NCBI GenBank assembly: GCA_044450785.1
Contig: JBIOJM010000104.1
Location: forward strand, 1 to 27,755
DNA: 27,755 nt
From: JBIOJM01 sp044450785
GTDB lineage: Bacteria; Planctomycetota; Planctomycetia; Isosphaerales; Isosphaeraceae
Direction of reading: 5' to 3'
Both the position numbers and the translations under genes were made by a program. Below, piece by piece: positions 11,776 to 20,696 of the stretch; the first letter of the stretch is position 1; the number at the start of each line of letters is the position of its first letter. The notes under the pieces are model-generated. The model worked only from the letters and a program-made list of their open reading frames with translations. It ran no database searches and was not told the origin of the DNA.

Positions 11776-11987
11776 CGCGAGCATGCTCCACGACCTTGGT
11801 ATTTCCGAGCTGGAGGACGATGATTCGCTGAAGAGGAGTCTGGTCAATCACTCGGGCCAATCCGCCGCTCAGCTTGGACAACGCCTTGAGATTGTATTAC
11901 CCTGATTGGGATTTGAAAAACTCGAGGTGTTTTCTGGTGGCAGGGATCGAGCCCTTGAGCACGTCCATCTGGCAAACGGAGGATTCG
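11776..11987. promoter_or_regulatory. divergent control region between the ferredoxin reductase and the pyruvate oxidoreductase genes
   Basis: These 212 bases must hold promoters for both the leftward ferredoxin reductase/acetate-CoA ligase pair and the rightward oxidoreductase pair. The part around 11880-11935 is AT-richer. I see only weak candidates: rightward TTGGAC followed after 15 bases by TATTAC (about 11875-11901), and leftward TTGACC near 11845-11850. No clear FNR, DosR or sigma54 site is present. GGAGGA at 11978-11983 is the Shine-Dalgarno of the rightward gene. Confidence 0.35.
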
Positions 11988-14900
11988 ATGTCCATGGTGA
12001 CCCTCGATGCGAACGAAGCGGTGGCCTCGGTGGCGTACCGTACCAACGAGGTGATCGTGCTCTATCCGATCACGCCCTCCTCGCCCATGGGCGAGTCGTG
12101 CGACGAGTGGTCGGCGCATCGTCGCCGTAACCTCTGGAACACCGTTCCAGACGTGACCGAGATGCAGTCGGAGGCCGGCGCCATCGGTGCCGTGCACGGG
12201 GCCCTGCAGGCAGGTAGCCTGGCAACGACCTTCACCGCGTCGCAAGGCCTCCTCTTGATGATTCCCAACATGTACAAGATCGCTGGAGAACTGACGAGTT
12301 TCTCCATGCACGTTGCCGCGCGGACCGTGGCAACCCATGCGCTTTCGATCTTCGGCGATCATTCCGACGTGATGGCCTGCCGTCAAACGGGGTTCGCCCT
12401 GCTCGCCTCCAACTCGGTCCAGGAGGCCCACGACTTCGCCTGCATCTCCCAGGCTGCGACCCTCGCGGGGCGCGTTCCGTTCCTCCACTTCTTTGATGGG
12501 TTCCGCACCTCGCACGAGGTGGCCAAGATCGAGCTCTTGACCGACGACGATCTCCTTGCCTTGATCGACCGGGAGCCGATCGCCGCCCACCGCCGCCGGG
12601 CCCTCTCACCGGACCACCCTGTGCTGCGGGGAACCGCCCAGAACCCCGACACCTTCTTCCAGGCGCGGGAGGCCTGCAACCTCTATTACAACGCCCTCCC
12701 CGGCATTGTTCAGCAGATGATGGACCGGTTCGCCGGGCGCACCGGCCGCCAGTACCACCTCTTCGACTACTACGGCCATCCCCAGGCCGAGCGCATCATC
12801 ATCTTGATGGGCTCAGGTGTGGACACGGTCTGCGAAACGATCGATCACTTGACCGCCCGGGGCGAGAAGGTCGGCGTGGTCAGCGTCCGCCTGTACCGGC
12901 CGTTCTCCATCAAGGATTTCGTTTCCACCTTGCCGGCCACCACCCAGGCGATCGCCGTGCTCGACCGGACCAAGGAGCCGGGTGCTGTTGGAGACCCGCT
13001 CTATCTCGACGTGATCGCCGCGCTCCGCGAGGCCCGGGAAGAAGGGATCAGCCCCGTCTTGCAAGACCCGGTGGTCGCTGCCGGGCGCTACGGCCTGTCG
13101 TCCAAGGAATTCACGCCGCCCATGGTGAAGGCGGTTTTCGACGAGCTGCAAAAGCCCCGGCCAAAGAACCACTTCACCATCGGCATCGTCGACGACGTCA
13201 CACAGACCTCCTTGCCCTACGACGCCGAGTGGGACATCGAGCCCGACGACGTCGTTCGAGCGGTCTTTTTCGGCCTCGGGGCCGACGGGACCGTGGGTGC
13301 TAACAAGAACTCGATCAAGATCATCGGCGAAGAGACTCCCAACTTCGCGCAGGGATACTTCGTTTATGACTCGAAGAAGTCGGGGTCGATGACGATCTCC
13401 CACCTCCGTTTCGGCCCACGGCCGATCCGGTCGCGATACCTGATCAAGCAGGCGAGTTTCGTCGCGTGCCATCAATTCCAGTTCCTCGAGAAGCTCGACG
13501 TGCTCGAGTCCTGCCAGCCCGGTGCGACCTTCCTCTTGAATGCTCCCTACGGAAAGGACGAGATCTGGGACCATCTGCCACTCGAGGTCCAGCAGGAGAT
13601 CATCGAAAAACGCCTGAAGTTTTCCGTGATCGACGCCCGTAAGGTTGCCGGCGAGATCGGTATGCAGGGGCGTATCAATACGATCATGCAAACCTGCTTC
13701 TTCGCGCTCTCGGGAGTGCTGCCGCGCGATGAGGCGATTGCGGAAATCAAGAAAACGATTGAAAAGACCTACGCTCGCAAAGGCGAGCAAGTGGTGCAGC
13801 GCAATTTCGCCGCCGTCGACCAGGCGCTTGCGCATCTCGAGGAAGTCGTGGTCCCGGTCCGAGCCTCGGCGACCTTCGGCCGCTTGCCGATGGTATCCGA
13901 TCAAGCTCCTGACTTCGTCAAGAGGGTCTCCGGCGTGATGCTCGCAGGGCACGGAGACCTGCTCCCGGTCTCGGCTTTTCCGGTCGATGGCACCTGGCCG
14001 CTTGGCACCGCGAAGTGGGAGAAACGGACGATCGCCGAAGAAGTGCCGGTCTGGGACTTGAAGGTTTGCATCCAGTGCAACAAGTGCGCGATGGTCTGTC
14101 CCCACTCGGCCATCCGGGCCAAGGTCTACGAGCCCGGCGCGCTTGGCGGTGCGCCCGACTCGTTCCTTTCCACCGACTACCGCGCCGCCGAGTTCAAAGG
14201 GTGGAAATACACGATTCAGGTCGCCCCGCAGGACTGCACCGGCTGCAACCTCTGCGTCATGGTTTGCCCGGCCAAGGACAAGAGCAACCCGAAGCACAAG
14301 GCGATCAACATGGAGGTCCTGGCCCCGGTACTTGAGGCGGAAAGGGCCAACTACGACTTCTTCCTGCGCATCCCCGATCCGCCGCGCGAGCGGATCGAGC
14401 GCATCGAGGTCAAGAGCTCGCAATTCCTGCTCCCATTGTTTGAATACTCCGGCGCCTGCGCCGGCTGCGGTGAGACGCCTTACCTCAAGCTGCTCACGCA
14501 GCTCTACGGCGACCGTCTCCTGATCGCCAATGCCACCGGCTGCTCGTCAATCTATGGTGGCAACCTGCCGACCACCCCCTATACCACGAACCCCGAGGGC
14601 CGTGGTCCGGCCTGGTCGAACTCACTGTTCGAGGATAACGCCGAGTTTGGCCTCGGAATGCGACTGAGTATCGACAAGCTCGCCGAGCAGGCGGCCGACC
14701 TGACCACAAAGCTTGCTCCCCAGATCGGCGAGGTCCTCGCCCGCGCACTGCTCGAATCGAGTCAGGCCGCCGAGACCGATCTGAACGCGCAGCGGCAGCG
14801 GGTCGTCGCGCTGCGGCAACAGCTCGCGGGTATCAATGCTCCCGAGGCGCGCGATCTCGATCTCCTGGCCGACTACCTCGTGCAGAAGAGCGTTTGGCTG

Positions 14901-15602
14901 GTCGGTGGCGATGGCTGGGCTTATGACATCGGCTTCGGCGGCCTCGACCACGTGTTGTCGATGCGGCGCAACATCAACATTTTGGTGCTCGACACGGAAG
15001 TCTATTCCAACACCGGCGGCCAGGCATCCAAGAGCACGCCGCTGGGCGCTGCGGCCAAGTTCGCCACGCTCGGCAAGGACGTGCACAAGAAGGACCTCGG
15101 CCTGATGGCCATGAGCTACGGCCACGTCTACGTCGCCTCCGTGGCTTTCGGGGCCAAAGACAGTCATACGGTGACCGCCTTCCAGGAAGCAGCGAGCTAT
15201 GCCGGGCCGTCACTCTTGATCGCCTACAGCCACTGCATCGCGCACGGCTACGACATGCGATTCGGGGCCGAGCAGCAGAAGCTTGCCGTCAACTCCGGAA
15301 TCTGGCCGCTTTTCCGTTACGATCCGCGGCGCATCGAGCAAGGCGAGCCGCCCTTGATCATCGATATCGCGCCGGGACGCAGCAAGGTCGAGGAGTACAT
15401 GCGGAACGAAGCCCGATTCCGGATGGTCGAGAATATCGACCCCGAGCGATTCCGACGCCTGGCGGTCGCATCCCGCGAGCATGCGGCGCGCCGTGTGTCG
15501 CTCTACGAACAGCTTGCCCACATCACTTTCCGTGAAGCCTCGACCACGGCCAGGCCGCAGGCGGCCGCCGCCCCCTTGAAACCGCAGGAGAGCGCCCGAT
15601 GA
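11988..15602 (+). CDS. nifJ: pyruvate:ferredoxin (flavodoxin) oxidoreductase
   Basis: A 1204-residue single-chain oxidoreductase, the usual length, which converts pyruvate + CoA + oxidised ferredoxin to acetyl-CoA + CO2 + reduced ferredoxin in the cytoplasm. The N-terminal domain has VLYPITPSSPMGE and TASQGLLLMIPNMYKIAGEL. The gamma-type domain starts near 420 (FFGLGADGTVGANKNSIKII). Two [4Fe-4S] motifs are CIQCNKCAMVCP (Cys694, 697, 700, 704) and CTGCNLCVMVCP (Cys750, 753, 756, 760). The thiamine-diphosphate domain has CAGCGE (Cys824, 827), the further cluster-binding TGCSS, GGDGWAYDIGFGG and YSNTGGQASKSTPLGA. The start at 11988 follows GGAGGA; ATG 11994, two codons later, is nearly as good. 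Its stop overlaps the next start as ATGA, so the two genes are translationally coupled. The enzyme is oxygen-sensitive in most organisms, which points to use under low oxygen. Confidence 0.95.
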   Translation: MSMVTLDANEAVASVAYRTNEVIVLYPITPSSPMGESCDEWSAHRRRNLWNTVPDVTEMQSEAGAIGAVHGALQAGSLATTFTASQGLLLMIPNMYKIAGELTSFSMHVAARTVATHALSIFGDHSDVMACRQTGFALLASNSVQEAHDFACISQAATLAGRVPFLHFFDGFRTSHEVAKIELLTDDDLLALIDREPIAAHRRRALSPDHPVLRGTAQNPDTFFQAREACNLYYNALPGIVQQMMDRFAGRTGRQYHLFDYYGHPQAERIIILMGSGVDTVCETIDHLTARGEKVGVVSVRLYRPFSIKDFVSTLPATTQAIAVLDRTKEPGAVGDPLYLDVIAALREAREEGISPVLQDPVVAAGRYGLSSKEFTPPMVKAVFDELQKPRPKNHFTIGIVDDVTQTSLPYDAEWDIEPDDVVRAVFFGLGADGTVGANKNSIKIIGEETPNFAQGYFVYDSKKSGSMTISHLRFGPRPIRSRYLIKQASFVACHQFQFLEKLDVLESCQPGATFLLNAPYGKDEIWDHLPLEVQQEIIEKRLKFSVIDARKVAGEIGMQGRINTIMQTCFFALSGVLPRDEAIAEIKKTIEKTYARKGEQVVQRNFAAVDQALAHLEEVVVPVRASATFGRLPMVSDQAPDFVKRVSGVMLAGHGDLLPVSAFPVDGTWPLGTAKWEKRTIAEEVPVWDLKVCIQCNKCAMVCPHSAIRAKVYEPGALGGAPDSFLSTDYRAAEFKGWKYTIQVAPQDCTGCNLCVMVCPAKDKSNPKHKAINMEVLAPVLEAERANYDFFLRIPDPPRERIERIEVKSSQFLLPLFEYSGACAGCGETPYLKLLTQLYGDRLLIANATGCSSIYGGNLPTTPYTTNPEGRGPAWSNSLFEDNAEFGLGMRLSIDKLAEQAADLTTKLAPQIGEVLARALLESSQAAETDLNAQRQRVVALRQQLAGINAPEARDLDLLADYLVQKSVWLVGGDGWAYDIGFGGLDHVLSMRRNINILVLDTEVYSNTGGQASKSTPLGAAAKFATLGKDVHKKDLGLMAMSYGHVYVASVAFGAKDSHTVTAFQEAASYAGPSLLIAYSHCIAHGYDMRFGAEQQKLAVNSGIWPLFRYDPRRIEQGEPPLIIDIAPGRSKVEEYMRNEARFRMVENIDPERFRRLAVASREHAARRVSLYEQLAHITFREASTTARPQAAAAPLKPQESAR

Positions 15603-16588
15603 ACCTGGCTTCGACCTACATGGGATTCAACCTTCCCCACCCCTTGATCCCGGGCGCATCGCCCCTGGCTGACGATCTCGACAAGGTGCGCCAGCTCGAA
15701 GACGCCGGCGCGCCGATGATCGTGATGCACTCCCTCTTCGAGGAGCAAATCACCAGCGAGCAGCTTGCGATGCGAAGATCGATGGAAGCGGGGGTCGACT
15801 CGTTCGCCGAGGCCCTGACATACTTGCCTGATCCCCACGATTTCACGCTTGGCCCGGACGAGTACCTGGAGCAGGTGCGCAAGATCAAGGCGGCTGTTTC
15901 GGTGCCGGTGATCGGCTCGCTCAACGGCACCACCCTGGGCGGCTGGCTCACCTATGCTCGCCTGATCAAGGAGGCAGGCGCCGACGGGCTCGAGCTGAAC
16001 CTTTACGAGCTGGCCACCGACCTGAGCGAAACCGGCGAGCAAGTCGAAGAGCGCAGCCTCCAGGTCGTTCGCACGGTTCGGCGGGCCGTGCGGTTCCCGA
16101 TCGCGGTGAAACTCTCACCGTTCTACTCGTCGATCGCCAACTTTGCCGCGAAACTCGACCGGCTCGGGGTCGATGCGATCCTCTTGTTCAACCGCTTCTA
16201 CCAGCCCGACATCGACGTCGAGCAGCTCGAAGTCCTGCGCGTCAACCTGTCCAGCCAGGCGGAGCTGCTGCTGCGTCTCCGGTGGCTGGCAATGCTCTCG
16301 GGGCGGGTGCGCGCTTCCCTGGGAGCGACCGGCGGTGTCCATTCCGCCGTCGACGCGGTAAAAGCCGTCATGGCGGGGGCCCATGGTGTCCAGATGGTCT
16401 CCGCTCTGCTCCAGCGCGGCCCTGCCTACCTTCGCCAGGTTCGCGACGACCTGGAGCGCTGGCTCGAACAGCACGAGTATGAGTCGCTCGCCCAGATGCA
16501 GGGCAGCATGAGCCTGCTGCGGTGCGACAATCCCAAGATGTACGAGCGAACCAACTACATAAGGATCCTGCAGAGTTGGGAATTCTAG
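15599..16588 (+). CDS. dihydroorotate-dehydrogenase-like flavoprotein paired with the pyruvate oxidoreductase
   Basis: A 329-residue TIM-barrel flavoprotein of the dihydroorotate dehydrogenase (COG0167) family. The start ATG overlaps the stop of the oxidoreductase gene by four bases. Recognisable parts are the N-terminal FNLPHPLIPGASPL, VPVIGSLNGTTLGGWLTYA, ADGLELNLYEL, IAVKLSPFYSS and the C-terminal phosphate-binding GATGGVHSAVDAVKAVMAGA. The loop that in true enzymes reads ELNxSCPN, with the catalytic Cys or Ser, here reads ELNLYELATD (132-141), so classical dihydroorotate oxidation is doubtful. Such proteins are commonly annotated next to nifJ, as I recall, and may serve the oxidoreductase or another flavin redox step. 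It is not a convincing pyrD. Confidence 0.85.
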   Translation: MNLASTYMGFNLPHPLIPGASPLADDLDKVRQLEDAGAPMIVMHSLFEEQITSEQLAMRRSMEAGVDSFAEALTYLPDPHDFTLGPDEYLEQVRKIKAAVSVPVIGSLNGTTLGGWLTYARLIKEAGADGLELNLYELATDLSETGEQVEERSLQVVRTVRRAVRFPIAVKLSPFYSSIANFAAKLDRLGVDAILLFNRFYQPDIDVEQLEVLRVNLSSQAELLLRLRWLAMLSGRVRASLGATGGVHSAVDAVKAVMAGAHGVQMVSALLQRGPAYLRQVRDDLERWLEQHEYESLAQMQGSMSLLRCDNPKMYERTNYIRILQSWEF

Positions 16589-16624
16589 CCGGCGAGCGTT
16601 TACTTTGCCCGCCGCTCGATCCTA

Positions 16625-17533
16625 TCATATCGCGGCCACCTGCTGCAGAGCCTTCACAACCAGTACCGGGCAGGCCGCCCTGGGCATGACGAACTCAACC
16701 ACGCTTCCCATCAACAGTCGGCCCAGTCCGGTCCGCCCGTGCGTGCCCATCACAATCAGCCCGCACTCGAGCTCCTTGGCGACGCGGAGAACTTCGCCGG
16801 CGGCATCGCCTTGCGTGAACCGGGTCTCCACGGGGTACTTCAGGTCCGGGCCATCGAGTCGCTGGCGCATCTCCTCGAGTGTATCCCGGAAGACGCGCGG
16901 GTCCATCGGCGCCACCATCGTCCCGTCGGCAAGGATATCGAACGGGGCCACGTGCAGAACAACGAGTCGAGCCCCGAGATCGCGCGCGAGCAAACGTGCC
17001 ACTCGGAGAGCAGCCTCGGAACCCTTGGAGAAGTCCGTGGGGTGCAGGATGACGCCGATCTCCTCGGTCTTGCGCGGGTGCTCGGTAGAGTGAATGGCCA
17101 GGACCGGGCAGTGAGCGCCGCGCAGCACGGCGATGGCCACACTTCCCCCTAACAGCCAGTGCAATCCCGTGCGCCCGTGCGTCCTCATGACGATCAGGTC
17201 GCTCCTGACCTCCTCGGCCACGTGCAGAATCTCCACCGACGGATCTCCCTCCCTCGCGTCGTACTCGATGTCGAGCGGATGATTCGGGGTGTAGACCTCG
17301 CGCATTTTCTGCTTGATGGCTTCGAGACGGCCTTCGTCTGGAAGGCCGCGAAAGAACTCGACGCTTAACTGGGTGAAGTGGACAGGCTCCTTTGCGACCC
17401 AATTCGGCTCGACAACGTGGAAGACGATCAGCCGGGTCTTGTTTTCGGCGGCGAGCGAGCACGCCAGGCGAAAGGCTTCGTCCGAGCCTTCCGAGAAATC
17501 CGTCGCGAACAGGATGGTTCGGAAGGGTTGCAT
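16625..17533 (-). CDS. universal stress protein with two UspA domains
   Basis: A 302-residue tandem universal stress protein. Domain 1 (about 1-147) begins FRTILFATDFSEGSDEAFRL and ends GSVAIAVLRGAHCPVLAIHS; domain 2 (about 155-302) begins GVILHPTDFSKGSEAALRVA and ends GSVVEFVMPRAACPVLVVKA. Domain 2 has the full ATP-binding pattern G-2x-G-9x-G-S (GTHGRTGLGRLLMGS). In domain 1 the first glycine is replaced by arginine (RTHGRTGLHWLLGGS), so it may not bind ATP in the usual way. These are cytoplasmic proteins induced by starvation, hypoxia or energy stress. ATG 17533 is chosen for its strong GAGAGGAG site; upstream in-frame codons to 17614 are not family-like. It is the last gene of the minus-strand stress run, 117 bases after the esterase-family gene, and converges with the flavoprotein gene 36 bases away. 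Confidence 0.92.
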   Translation of the reverse strand: MQPFRTILFATDFSEGSDEAFRLACSLAAENKTRLIVFHVVEPNWVAKEPVHFTQLSVEFFRGLPDEGRLEAIKQKMREVYTPNHPLDIEYDAREGDPSVEILHVAEEVRSDLIVMRTHGRTGLHWLLGGSVAIAVLRGAHCPVLAIHSTEHPRKTEEIGVILHPTDFSKGSEAALRVARLLARDLGARLVVLHVAPFDILADGTMVAPMDPRVFRDTLEEMRQRLDGPDLKYPVETRFTQGDAAGEVLRVAKELECGLIVMGTHGRTGLGRLLMGSVVEFVMPRAACPVLVVKALQQVAAI

Positions 17534-17650
17534 GGGCGTTCTCCTCTCGAAAAGACGCACTGGGACGAACGGATCGACGCGCGACGCCGTCGATCGAGTC
17601 ATGGGCCTGCGCAACTTGCCTAGATTCGCTCGAGGCAGGTCGATGGTTTC

Positions 17651-19009
17651 TCACACGCCGGAGGGGAAAGTCTCCGGCACTTCTGCCTTCTGCCAGAGGG
17701 CGGTACGCTCCAGCGGCTCAACGGCGCGAGTCCGGTCGAAGTGGAGCACGGCGTCGAACTGGACCGTTAGGCTCGCGTGGAAGTAGTGGCTCGCTCGCTC
17801 GGTGTCGGGCCGGTAGATCACGCCGATCGCACGCTCCAGCCGCGGCTGGCCCAGGCCCGCCAGGTGGCGGATGCCCGGAAGGAAGAGCAGAAAACGCTCC
17901 AGACCGACATCGTGGAAGAGGGCCTCGTAGCTCCCCGCGAGCGCCGGGCGAACCCACTTCCGCTCGGCGGGCGCGTCCCAGTTGGAGGCCGCCGTCACCG
18001 TGCCTTCATATGTCGTGAAACCGACCAGGACCGCATCGCGCGCGCATCGCTGGCGCACGAGCTGGCCCAGGTTCCATTCGCCCCGCGCGCCCATCTGGGT
18101 GGCTCGAGCGTCCCCCAAATGCGAGTTGTGTGCCCAGACGACGACCTTCGGGACGGGGCCCCCGCGGCCCAGGAAACTGACGAGCGATTCGAGCGACTCG
18201 GCCATGTGGCGGTCGCGCAGGTTCCAGGAAGACACCTCACCCCGGTACATCGTCCGGTAGTACTGCTCGGCATCACGCACCAGCCGCGCATTCTCCTCGG
18301 CGTAGAAGTAGTCGTCCTCCACCAGCCGGCCGTCCCTGAGCGCGTATTCGGCCGCATTGCGGCGCAGGTCGACAAGTTGGGTGATCACCTCGTGTTCGCA
18401 GGAATGGCCGAGGTGAAGCCCGGCCGCGAACCCGTAAGTCTGGCCATCCTCCCCGTGCAGATCGAAGCAGGCATAGCGCTGGCGCGCCCGCTCTGCCGCC
18501 TCGGGGTCAACCTTGTCGAGGTAGGTGACCACGGCCTCCATCGAGGCATGCAGGCTGTAGAGGTCGAGGCCATAGAAGCCGGCCTTGGGCTGGCCTTGCC
18601 GTACCGAATCGTTGTGGTTGCGGAGCCAGCCGACGAAATCGAGGACGTCGGCGTTGCGCCACATCCAGGTCGGAAATCGCTTGAATCCCTCCAGGGCATC
18701 GATGGCCTCGGTGTCGTCGCCCCGGCCGCGGACGTAGCGGTTGACCCGATAGGCATCGGGCCAGTCGGCCTCGACGGCCACCGCGGTGAATCCCTTCTCC
18801 CGGATCAGCCGCTTGGTGATCTGCGCCCGTTCCCGGTAAAACTCGTGAGTGCCGTGCGAGGCCTCGCCGATCAATACGAAACGGGCGTCGCCAATGTACT
18901 CGAGCAGGGAATCGTAGTCGTCAGCCGCACCCCGCAATGGCCGCGCAGCCGCACGCACGGCCTCCGTCAAGACGCCCTGCGACAGATCTGGTAGGATTGC
19001 TGTGTTCAT
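17651..19009 (-). CDS. erythromycin-esterase-family hydrolase
   Basis: A 452-residue member of the erythromycin esterase (EreA/EreB-like) superfamily. The conserved N-terminal motif FVLIGEASHGTHEFYRER (Glu49, His52 and His55), the following AVAVEADWPDAYRVNRYVRG, and the later VVVWAHNSHLGDARA supply the expected acidic and histidine residues of the active site. Despite the name, most such proteins in environmental bacteria are not proven macrolide esterases. Here it sits in a stress operon directly after a phosphoribosyltransferase (18 bases between), and in some bacteria those two domains are fused. A role in nucleotide or metabolite repair or in hypoxia survival is therefore more plausible than resistance, but the substrate is unknown. 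A GGGAG ribosome site precedes ATG 19009. No signal peptide is seen. Confidence 0.88.
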   Translation of the reverse strand: MNTAILPDLSQGVLTEAVRAAARPLRGAADDYDSLLEYIGDARFVLIGEASHGTHEFYRERAQITKRLIREKGFTAVAVEADWPDAYRVNRYVRGRGDDTEAIDALEGFKRFPTWMWRNADVLDFVGWLRNHNDSVRQGQPKAGFYGLDLYSLHASMEAVVTYLDKVDPEAAERARQRYACFDLHGEDGQTYGFAAGLHLGHSCEHEVITQLVDLRRNAAEYALRDGRLVEDDYFYAEENARLVRDAEQYYRTMYRGEVSSWNLRDRHMAESLESLVSFLGRGGPVPKVVVWAHNSHLGDARATQMGARGEWNLGQLVRQRCARDAVLVGFTTYEGTVTAASNWDAPAERKWVRPALAGSYEALFHDVGLERFLLFLPGIRHLAGLGQPRLERAIGVIYRPDTERASHYFHASLTVQFDAVLHFDRTRAVEPLERTALWQKAEVPETFPSGV

Positions 19010-19027
19010 GGCTGCTGCTCCCTTATG

Positions 19028-19696
19028 TCATGATCGTTGCGCCGCCGTCGTCTCGCTGGCGGCCTCGTCGAGGAGGTCGCGGACCTCATCGTCGGTCGTC
19101 TGTGAGAAGTCCTCGTACCAGAGACCAACGGCGTAAAATGGATCCGGCATCATCTCGCAAATGCAATCGTCTGCCTCGCCGCGGATCTCGTCGCAGGTCG
19201 ATGGTGCCGCGGTCGGGACGGCCACGATGAGGTGGGTGGGCTCGAGCCGGCGCAAAGCCGCGATGGCGGCCCGCATCGTCGAGCCGGTCGCAATTCCATC
19301 GTCCACCAAGATCACGGTCCGGCCACGGACGTCGGGCAGGGGCCGATCACCACGATAGGCTCGCTCTCTCCACCGCAGCTCGCGAAGCTCTTGCGCGGTG
19401 ACGGCCTCGATCACGCGGTCCGAGATACTCAATGACCGGACCACGTTGTCGTTGAGCACCCGGATCCCGCCCGAAGCGATCGCCCCCATCGCCAGCTCCT
19501 CATGGCCTGGCACCCCCAGCTTGCGAACAATGAAGACGTCAAGCGGTGCCCCTAGCGCCCTCGCCACTTCATAGGCGACAGGTACTCCCCCGCGCGGCAA
19601 ACCCAGAACGAGGACATCCGGAAGGCCGGCGTAGGCCACAAGCCGCTGGGCTAGCCGTCGACCCGCGTCGGTGCGGTTTCGGAATGGAGTCTCCAT
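19028..19696 (-). CDS. phosphoribosyltransferase-family protein
   Basis: A 222-residue type I phosphoribosyltransferase fold. The PRPP-binding motif is VILVDDGIATGSTMRAAI; the N-terminal region VLVLGLPRGGVPVAYEVARA is the pyrophosphate loop of this subfamily, followed by VFIVRKLGVPGHEELAMGAI. The acceptor base is unknown; the subfamily (COG1926 type) is usually annotated only as predicted phosphoribosyltransferase. The start is an ATGATG overlapping the TGA stop of the PRPP synthetase gene: ATG 19696 has better spacing to GGGAGG than ATG 19699. The coupling to a PRPP producer upstream and to the esterase-family gene downstream suggests one functional unit. It is cytoplasmic, with no extra domains. 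Confidence 0.9.
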   Translation of the reverse strand: METPFRNRTDAGRRLAQRLVAYAGLPDVLVLGLPRGGVPVAYEVARALGAPLDVFIVRKLGVPGHEELAMGAIASGGIRVLNDNVVRSLSISDRVIEAVTAQELRELRWRERAYRGDRPLPDVRGRTVILVDDGIATGSTMRAAIAALRRLEPTHLIVAVPTAAPSTCDEIRGEADDCICEMMPDPFYAVGLWYEDFSQTTDDEVRDLLDEAASETTAAQRS

Positions 19697-20685
19697 CATT
19701 TCCTCCCGATTTGATCGGTACGGCGATTCTGCTCGAAAGTCGTGGGTACGTCCTGGTAGAGATCGCCGAGCGACCCTCCGGCAAGGACCTGACGTATCGC
19801 CGCGGCGACGAGCGGTGCGATCGAGACGATACGGAGTTCTGGCCAGGATCGGTCGACCGCCACCGAATCGGTGACGAACACCTCGCTGATCGCCTTGTGG
19901 CTGAGCTTGGCCCGAGCCTCCCCCACGAAGAGCCCATGGGTCGCGGCGACCGTGATTTCAGGGCGGGCTCCGGCCGCGAGCAGGGCCTCCACGGCACGGA
20001 CGATCGTGCCGCCGGTCGAGATCATGTCATCGATGATCAGGCAGGACCGACCGCGCACATCGCCGACCAAGTGCGTCATCTCGGTCTCGGTGCCGCTCGT
20101 GCGCTGCTTGTGCAAAATGGCGACCGAGCAGCCGAGCCGGCGCGCGAACTCGGTGGCCATCGACACCCGCCCGGTGTCCGGCGAGACGACCACCGCCCCC
20201 GACGGTATCCGGTCCCGGAGCGCGTGGCAAAGCGTCGGCACCGCTGTGAGGCTATCGACGGGAATGTGGAAAAAACCCTCGATCTGTGCCGCGTGCAGAT
20301 CGAGCGTGACGACATGGTCGACACCCGCAGCCTGCATCAACTGGGCGACGAGGCTGGCGGTGATGGGCTGGCGCCGGCCATGCCGCTTGTCGGCGCGGGC
20401 ATAGCCGAAGTAGGGCACCACGGCCGTGATCCGCGCGACCGCCGAGCGGCGGCAGGCATCGGCGAAGGTCAGCAGCTCCATCAAGTGGTCGTTGACCGGA
20501 GGCGAGGTCGGCTGAACCACGAAAACCTCGCGACTGCGCACCGACTCGTCGAGGCGCACCGCCGTTTCACCATCCGGGAACTGGGCGATGGCGCAAGCGC
20601 CGGGCCGAACGCCCAGTAGCGCGGTGACGGCCGTAGCCAGCCCCGGATTGGCCGTGCCGGAGAAAACGAGGAAGTCCTGGGTCAT
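19696..20685 (-). CDS. prs: ribose-phosphate pyrophosphokinase (PRPP synthetase)
   Basis: A 329-residue enzyme that makes 5-phosphoribosyl diphosphate from ribose 5-phosphate and ATP. Family motifs are QFPDGETAVRLDESVRSREV, VVPYFGYARADKRHGRRQPI (ATP and ribose-phosphate binding), DLHAAQIEGFFHIPVDSL (metal binding), the flexible loop after HKQRTSGTETE, and the PRPP loop CLIIDDMISTGGTIVRAVEA. Its place in a stress operon rather than with nucleotide or aminoacyl-tRNA genes suggests a second, specialised copy. A Q-D-R-K-like motif seen in housekeeping enzymes is altered to ADKRHGRR. Its stop overlaps the next start. It starts 11 bases after the BON gene, so co-transcription is very likely. Confidence 0.92.
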   Translation of the reverse strand: MTQDFLVFSGTANPGLATAVTALLGVRPGACAIAQFPDGETAVRLDESVRSREVFVVQPTSPPVNDHLMELLTFADACRRSAVARITAVVPYFGYARADKRHGRRQPITASLVAQLMQAAGVDHVVTLDLHAAQIEGFFHIPVDSLTAVPTLCHALRDRIPSGAVVVSPDTGRVSMATEFARRLGCSVAILHKQRTSGTETEMTHLVGDVRGRSCLIIDDMISTGGTIVRAVEALLAAGARPEITVAATHGLFVGEARAKLSHKAISEVFVTDSVAVDRSWPELRIVSIAPLVAAAIRQVLAGGSLGDLYQDVPTTFEQNRRTDQIGRK

Positions 20686-20696
20686 TTCTCCAGTTC

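Noticed and set aside
11660..11881. 73-codon minus-strand ORF starting in the divergent region
   Set aside because: It overlaps the ferredoxin reductase in another frame, has no ribosome site and no recognisable domain.
12813..14423. 536-codon antisense ORF inside nifJ
   Set aside because: Covers the conserved gamma and iron-sulfur domains of nifJ; no recognisable protein of its own.
15599..16588. pyrD, true dihydroorotate dehydrogenase
   Set aside because: The catalytic loop SCPN is replaced and the gene is coupled to nifJ rather than to pyrimidine genes.
17651..19009. Macrolide resistance gene
   Set aside because: The family name comes from EreA/EreB, but the stress-operon context and phosphoribosyltransferase neighbour argue against a resistance role.
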